From: Thermoplasmatota archaeon
Lineage (GTDB): Archaea > Thermoplasmatota > JAQUQK01
Length of the DNA stretch: 9,424 bases
Direction of reading: 5' to 3'
Assembly: GCA_028716125.1 (NCBI GenBank)
Contig: JAQUQK010000005.1
Coordinates: 12,332 to 21,755 of the forward strand
The notes below the pieces were generated by a model. That model was given only the letters and a program-made list of their open reading frames with translations. It was not told the DNA's origin and made no database searches. The first letter of the stretch is position 1. Every line of letters begins with the position of its first letter. Position numbers and translations under genes: made by a program. This document shows, one piece after another, positions 7,258 to 9,424 of the stretch.

Positions 7258-9424
7258 CGGCGCCAATGGCCGCGAACAGCGCAAATAGTTCAAAGCCGGG
7301 CGTCTTTGCGCCGGACTGCGATCCGCCATCTATTTCCGCCTGGTTCTCAGATATGCGGAAAGATCCTGTTTCCCTAATGTCCCGGGAAGATGCACCAACA
7401 TAAACATCGTACGTTATTGGCTCCACTACGAACTTTCCGAGGCCGGTGCTGTAATATGAAACGTTTTCAGCCGCAACTTCTATTGTAACCGTCTTTTTCT
7501 CTCCGGGCTGCAGGAACACCTTGTCGAATCCTTTCAAATCTTTTACAGACCTGTCAACCGCAGAGCCTTCGTATCCGATGTAGAGCTGGACTACTTCCGC
7601 GCCCGCAACGTCGCCAGTATTTTTCACGTCGACGCTTACCTTCACTTTTCCGTCCAGGCCGATTACGCTTTTGTCTACCTTCATGTTGCTGTATTCGAAG
7701 GTGGTATAGCTCAAGCCGTAGCCGAACGGGAACAGCGGTTCAAGGTTGTTCTTGTCGAAGTAGCGATAGCCGTGGTAGTATGAATATACCATATCCAGTT
7801 CATTTGAATCGGATGGAGGCAAGTCCGCCTCATTCTTCGGGAACGTTATCGTTAGCTTTCCGCTCGGATTTGCATCGCCGAATATAATGTCCGCAATTGC
7901 GTTTCCGCCTTCCATTCCGGGATACCACGCCATCAGGATTGCAGGCGCATTTGCAATCCATTCATTCATTGTTACGACCGATGCAGTGATAAGCACGACT
8001 ACTGTGTTCTTGTTCGCCGCGCCGACTGCATTTATGAGTGCCGGCTGAGGATCGGATAGTGCAAGCGTCGAGAGGTCTTTTCCTTCGGATTCCTCTGTGT
8101 AATCTCTCCCGACAACGACAACCGCCGCATCGCAGGTTCTTGCAAGTTCTGCGGCTGCTGCAGGGTCGGAGCCATTATCGTATTTTACCGTAACGCCGCT
8201 ACCAACCTTGTTCTTGATTCCTGCGAGGGTCGTGATAATTTTATCGTCGCCCGGCTGAGCATTGCTGCTCCCGTGGTCGCCAAGGCGTCCCTTGTCGTCT
8301 GCCGCAGGCCCTATGACCGCAATTGACTTTATGCCGGAAACATCAAGCGGGAGGATGTCGTGGTTCTTCAGCATGACGATTGCTTCCTGCTCAACAGCGC
8401 GAGCGAGCGATATGTGCTCCGGCGTCAGAACGAACTGCTCATTCACGGTGCGCGGATTGTCCATCATGCCGTACTCGAATTTCATGCGAAGTATGCGCCT
8501 TACCGCATCGTCAATGAGGCTCTCTGGCACAATGCCGCTTTCAACGAGCGGGGTGATTTCCGATGATTGATATACTGCCGGGAAAGGCATCTCAACGTCA
8601 AGGCCCGCAACCAGGCAGCTCTGGGTCGTCGGATTGTAAGGTAGGTCTGTAAAGTTCAATAGGTCGATTACAGGTATTTGCGGGAGGTTGCCTGAAACAA
8701 GCGGGAACACTCCTACTGCAGCAGGCGTGGTTGCAACCCAGTCCGAAACCACGAATCCATCAAATCCCCACTCGCCCTTCAGCTTTTCCCTAACAAGATA
8801 CTGGTTCTCGCAGCCATATTGGCCGTTTACCCTGTTGTAGCATGTCATGAAAGACGCAACGTCCGCTTCAGTTGCAACCATCTTGAAGTGCGGGAGGTAT
8901 ATCTCATTAAGCGTTCTTAGGTCTACCACCGAATTCTTGATGTGGCGCTGGTTCTCATCGCTGTTTGCCGCATAGTGCTTTGCGCAAGCCATTGCACCCT
9001 CGCTCTGGACGCCTTCGACGAAAGCAACGGCCATTCTTCCTACCTGCCATGTGTCCTCGCCGTATGTTTCAGCAGTTCTTCCGCCGTGGGGGTCCTTGAC
9101 AAGGTTCATGCAAGGGGCAAGCAGGCAGTCCGTGCCCTTCGCCTTCGTTTCATTGCCCATCACAATTCCAACAAGGTATTCGAGGTCCTCGTTCCATGTC
9201 GAGCCCCTTGCCATCCCAACCGGGAAAGCAGTCGCATTTCCCCTGCGTACGCCCCTCGGACCGTCAACGAACATGAAGCCAGGAATCCCGAGTTCCGTGT
9301 CTTCTTTTGTGTCGTACATGTAGCTGTCCATGTTCGGGTTCTCGAAAAATCCGCGCATCTGGTTGCACTTCTGCTCAAGAGTCATGCGTGAAAGAAGGTC
9401 CTCGACCCTTGCCTCAACCGGCGC
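7226..9424 (-). CDS. GH3-family beta-glucosidase-like surface enzyme with PGF-CTERM-type tail (N-terminus outside window)
   Basis: The frame is open to the window edge, giving 732 visible residues. The ATG at 9385 is internal: the 13 codons before it read APVEARVEDLLSR, matching the paralogue's residues 57-69 (PVDARVEDLLSR region), so perhaps 55-60 residues including a signal peptide lie beyond 9424. In visible numbering, the GH3 N-domain has DGPRGV (54-59), KHYAANSDE (149-157) with R160, and VSDW with predicted nucleophile D228. The C-domain has EGKD with candidate acid/base E447. A fibronectin-III-like domain follows (about 605-680), then T-P-G-F (708-711), a hydrophobic helix and G-K-R-R-K, a PGF-CTERM-type anchor. 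Predicted role: exo-acting beta-glucosidase or similar, on the cell surface. It is very close to its paralogue in the C-terminal third but differs in the loop after the nucleophile, suggesting a different acceptor or linkage preference. Family firm, substrate inferred. Confidence 0.92.
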   Translation of the reverse strand, partial: APVEARVEDLLSRMTLEQKCNQMRGFFENPNMDSYMYDTKEDTELGIPGFMFVDGPRGVRRGNATAFPVGMARGSTWNEDLEYLVGIVMGNETKAKGTDCLLAPCMNLVKDPHGGRTAETYGEDTWQVGRMAVAFVEGVQSEGAMACAKHYAANSDENQRHIKNSVVDLRTLNEIYLPHFKMVATEADVASFMTCYNRVNGQYGCENQYLVREKLKGEWGFDGFVVSDWVATTPAAVGVFPLVSGNLPQIPVIDLLNFTDLPYNPTTQSCLVAGLDVEMPFPAVYQSSEITPLVESGIVPESLIDDAVRRILRMKFEYGMMDNPRTVNEQFVLTPEHISLARAVEQEAIVMLKNHDILPLDVSGIKSIAVIGPAADDKGRLGDHGSSNAQPGDDKIITTLAGIKNKVGSGVTVKYDNGSDPAAAAELARTCDAAVVVVGRDYTEESEGKDLSTLALSDPQPALINAVGAANKNTVVVLITASVVTMNEWIANAPAILMAWYPGMEGGNAIADIIFGDANPSGKLTITFPKNEADLPPSDSNELDMVYSYYHGYRYFDKNNLEPLFPFGYGLSYTTFEYSNMKVDKSVIGLDGKVKVSVDVKNTGDVAGAEVVQLYIGYEGSAVDRSVKDLKGFDKVFLQPGEKKTVTIEVAAENVSYYSTGLGKFVVEPITYDVYVGASSRDIRETGSFRISENQAEIDGGSQSGAKTPGFELFALFAAIGAAALLMGKRRK

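Noticed and set aside
9383..9385. ATG at 9385 as the start of the upstream GH3 gene
   Set aside because: The frame continues upstream with codons homologous to the paralogue just before the same methionine, so the gene is cut by the window edge.

Overview
This window looks archaeal. The evidence is GGTGA-type ribosome binding sites 4-6 nt before each visible start, a TATA box at archaeal distance from a leader, lipoprotein signals ending in F-A/S-G-C, and two proteins ending in a PGF-CTERM-like tail (P-G-F, hydrophobic helix, basic end), a sorting signal known from Euryarchaeota. Base composition is moderate. A euryarchaeal-grade lineage such as Thermoplasmatota is my inference; there is no marker gene to settle it.

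All five genes are on the minus strand, so transcription runs from high to low coordinates. In order of transcription: (1) 9424-7226, a GH3 beta-glucosidase-type enzyme whose N-terminus lies outside the window; (2) 7071-4693, a second, complete GH3 paralogue with its own promoter; (3) 4588-2393, a GH36 alpha-galactosidase-type lipoprotein; (4) 2382-181, a second GH36 paralogue starting 10 nt after the previous stop; (5) 134-1, the first 44 codons of a further lipoprotein that runs off the window. The window is therefore two tandem pairs of paralogous glycosidases plus the start of another secreted lipoprotein. The plus strand holds no gene I can support.

The gaps are short (154, 104, 10 and 46 nt). 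The 154-nt gap holds a hairpin plus T-rich stretch after the first GH3 gene, then a TATA box lying within an imperfect palindrome, then the ribosome binding site of the second GH3 gene. The 104-nt gap holds a hairpin followed by T-tracts. The two GH36 genes and the partial lipoprotein gene look like one transcription unit with tight translational linkage.

Functionally, all four enzymes are predicted to work outside the cytoplasm, held on the cell surface: the GH36 pair by an N-terminal lipid on cysteine, the GH3 pair by C-terminal archaeosortase-type processing. Together they could remove alpha-galactosyl branches (GH36) and terminal beta-glucosyl or related residues (GH3) from a plant- or algal-type oligosaccharide or glycolipid. 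The real substrate cannot be read from the sequence. Most interesting are a 68-bp block with no mismatch in the otherwise diverged GH36 pair, the palindrome over the GH3 promoter, and the diverged loop after the GH3 nucleophile.
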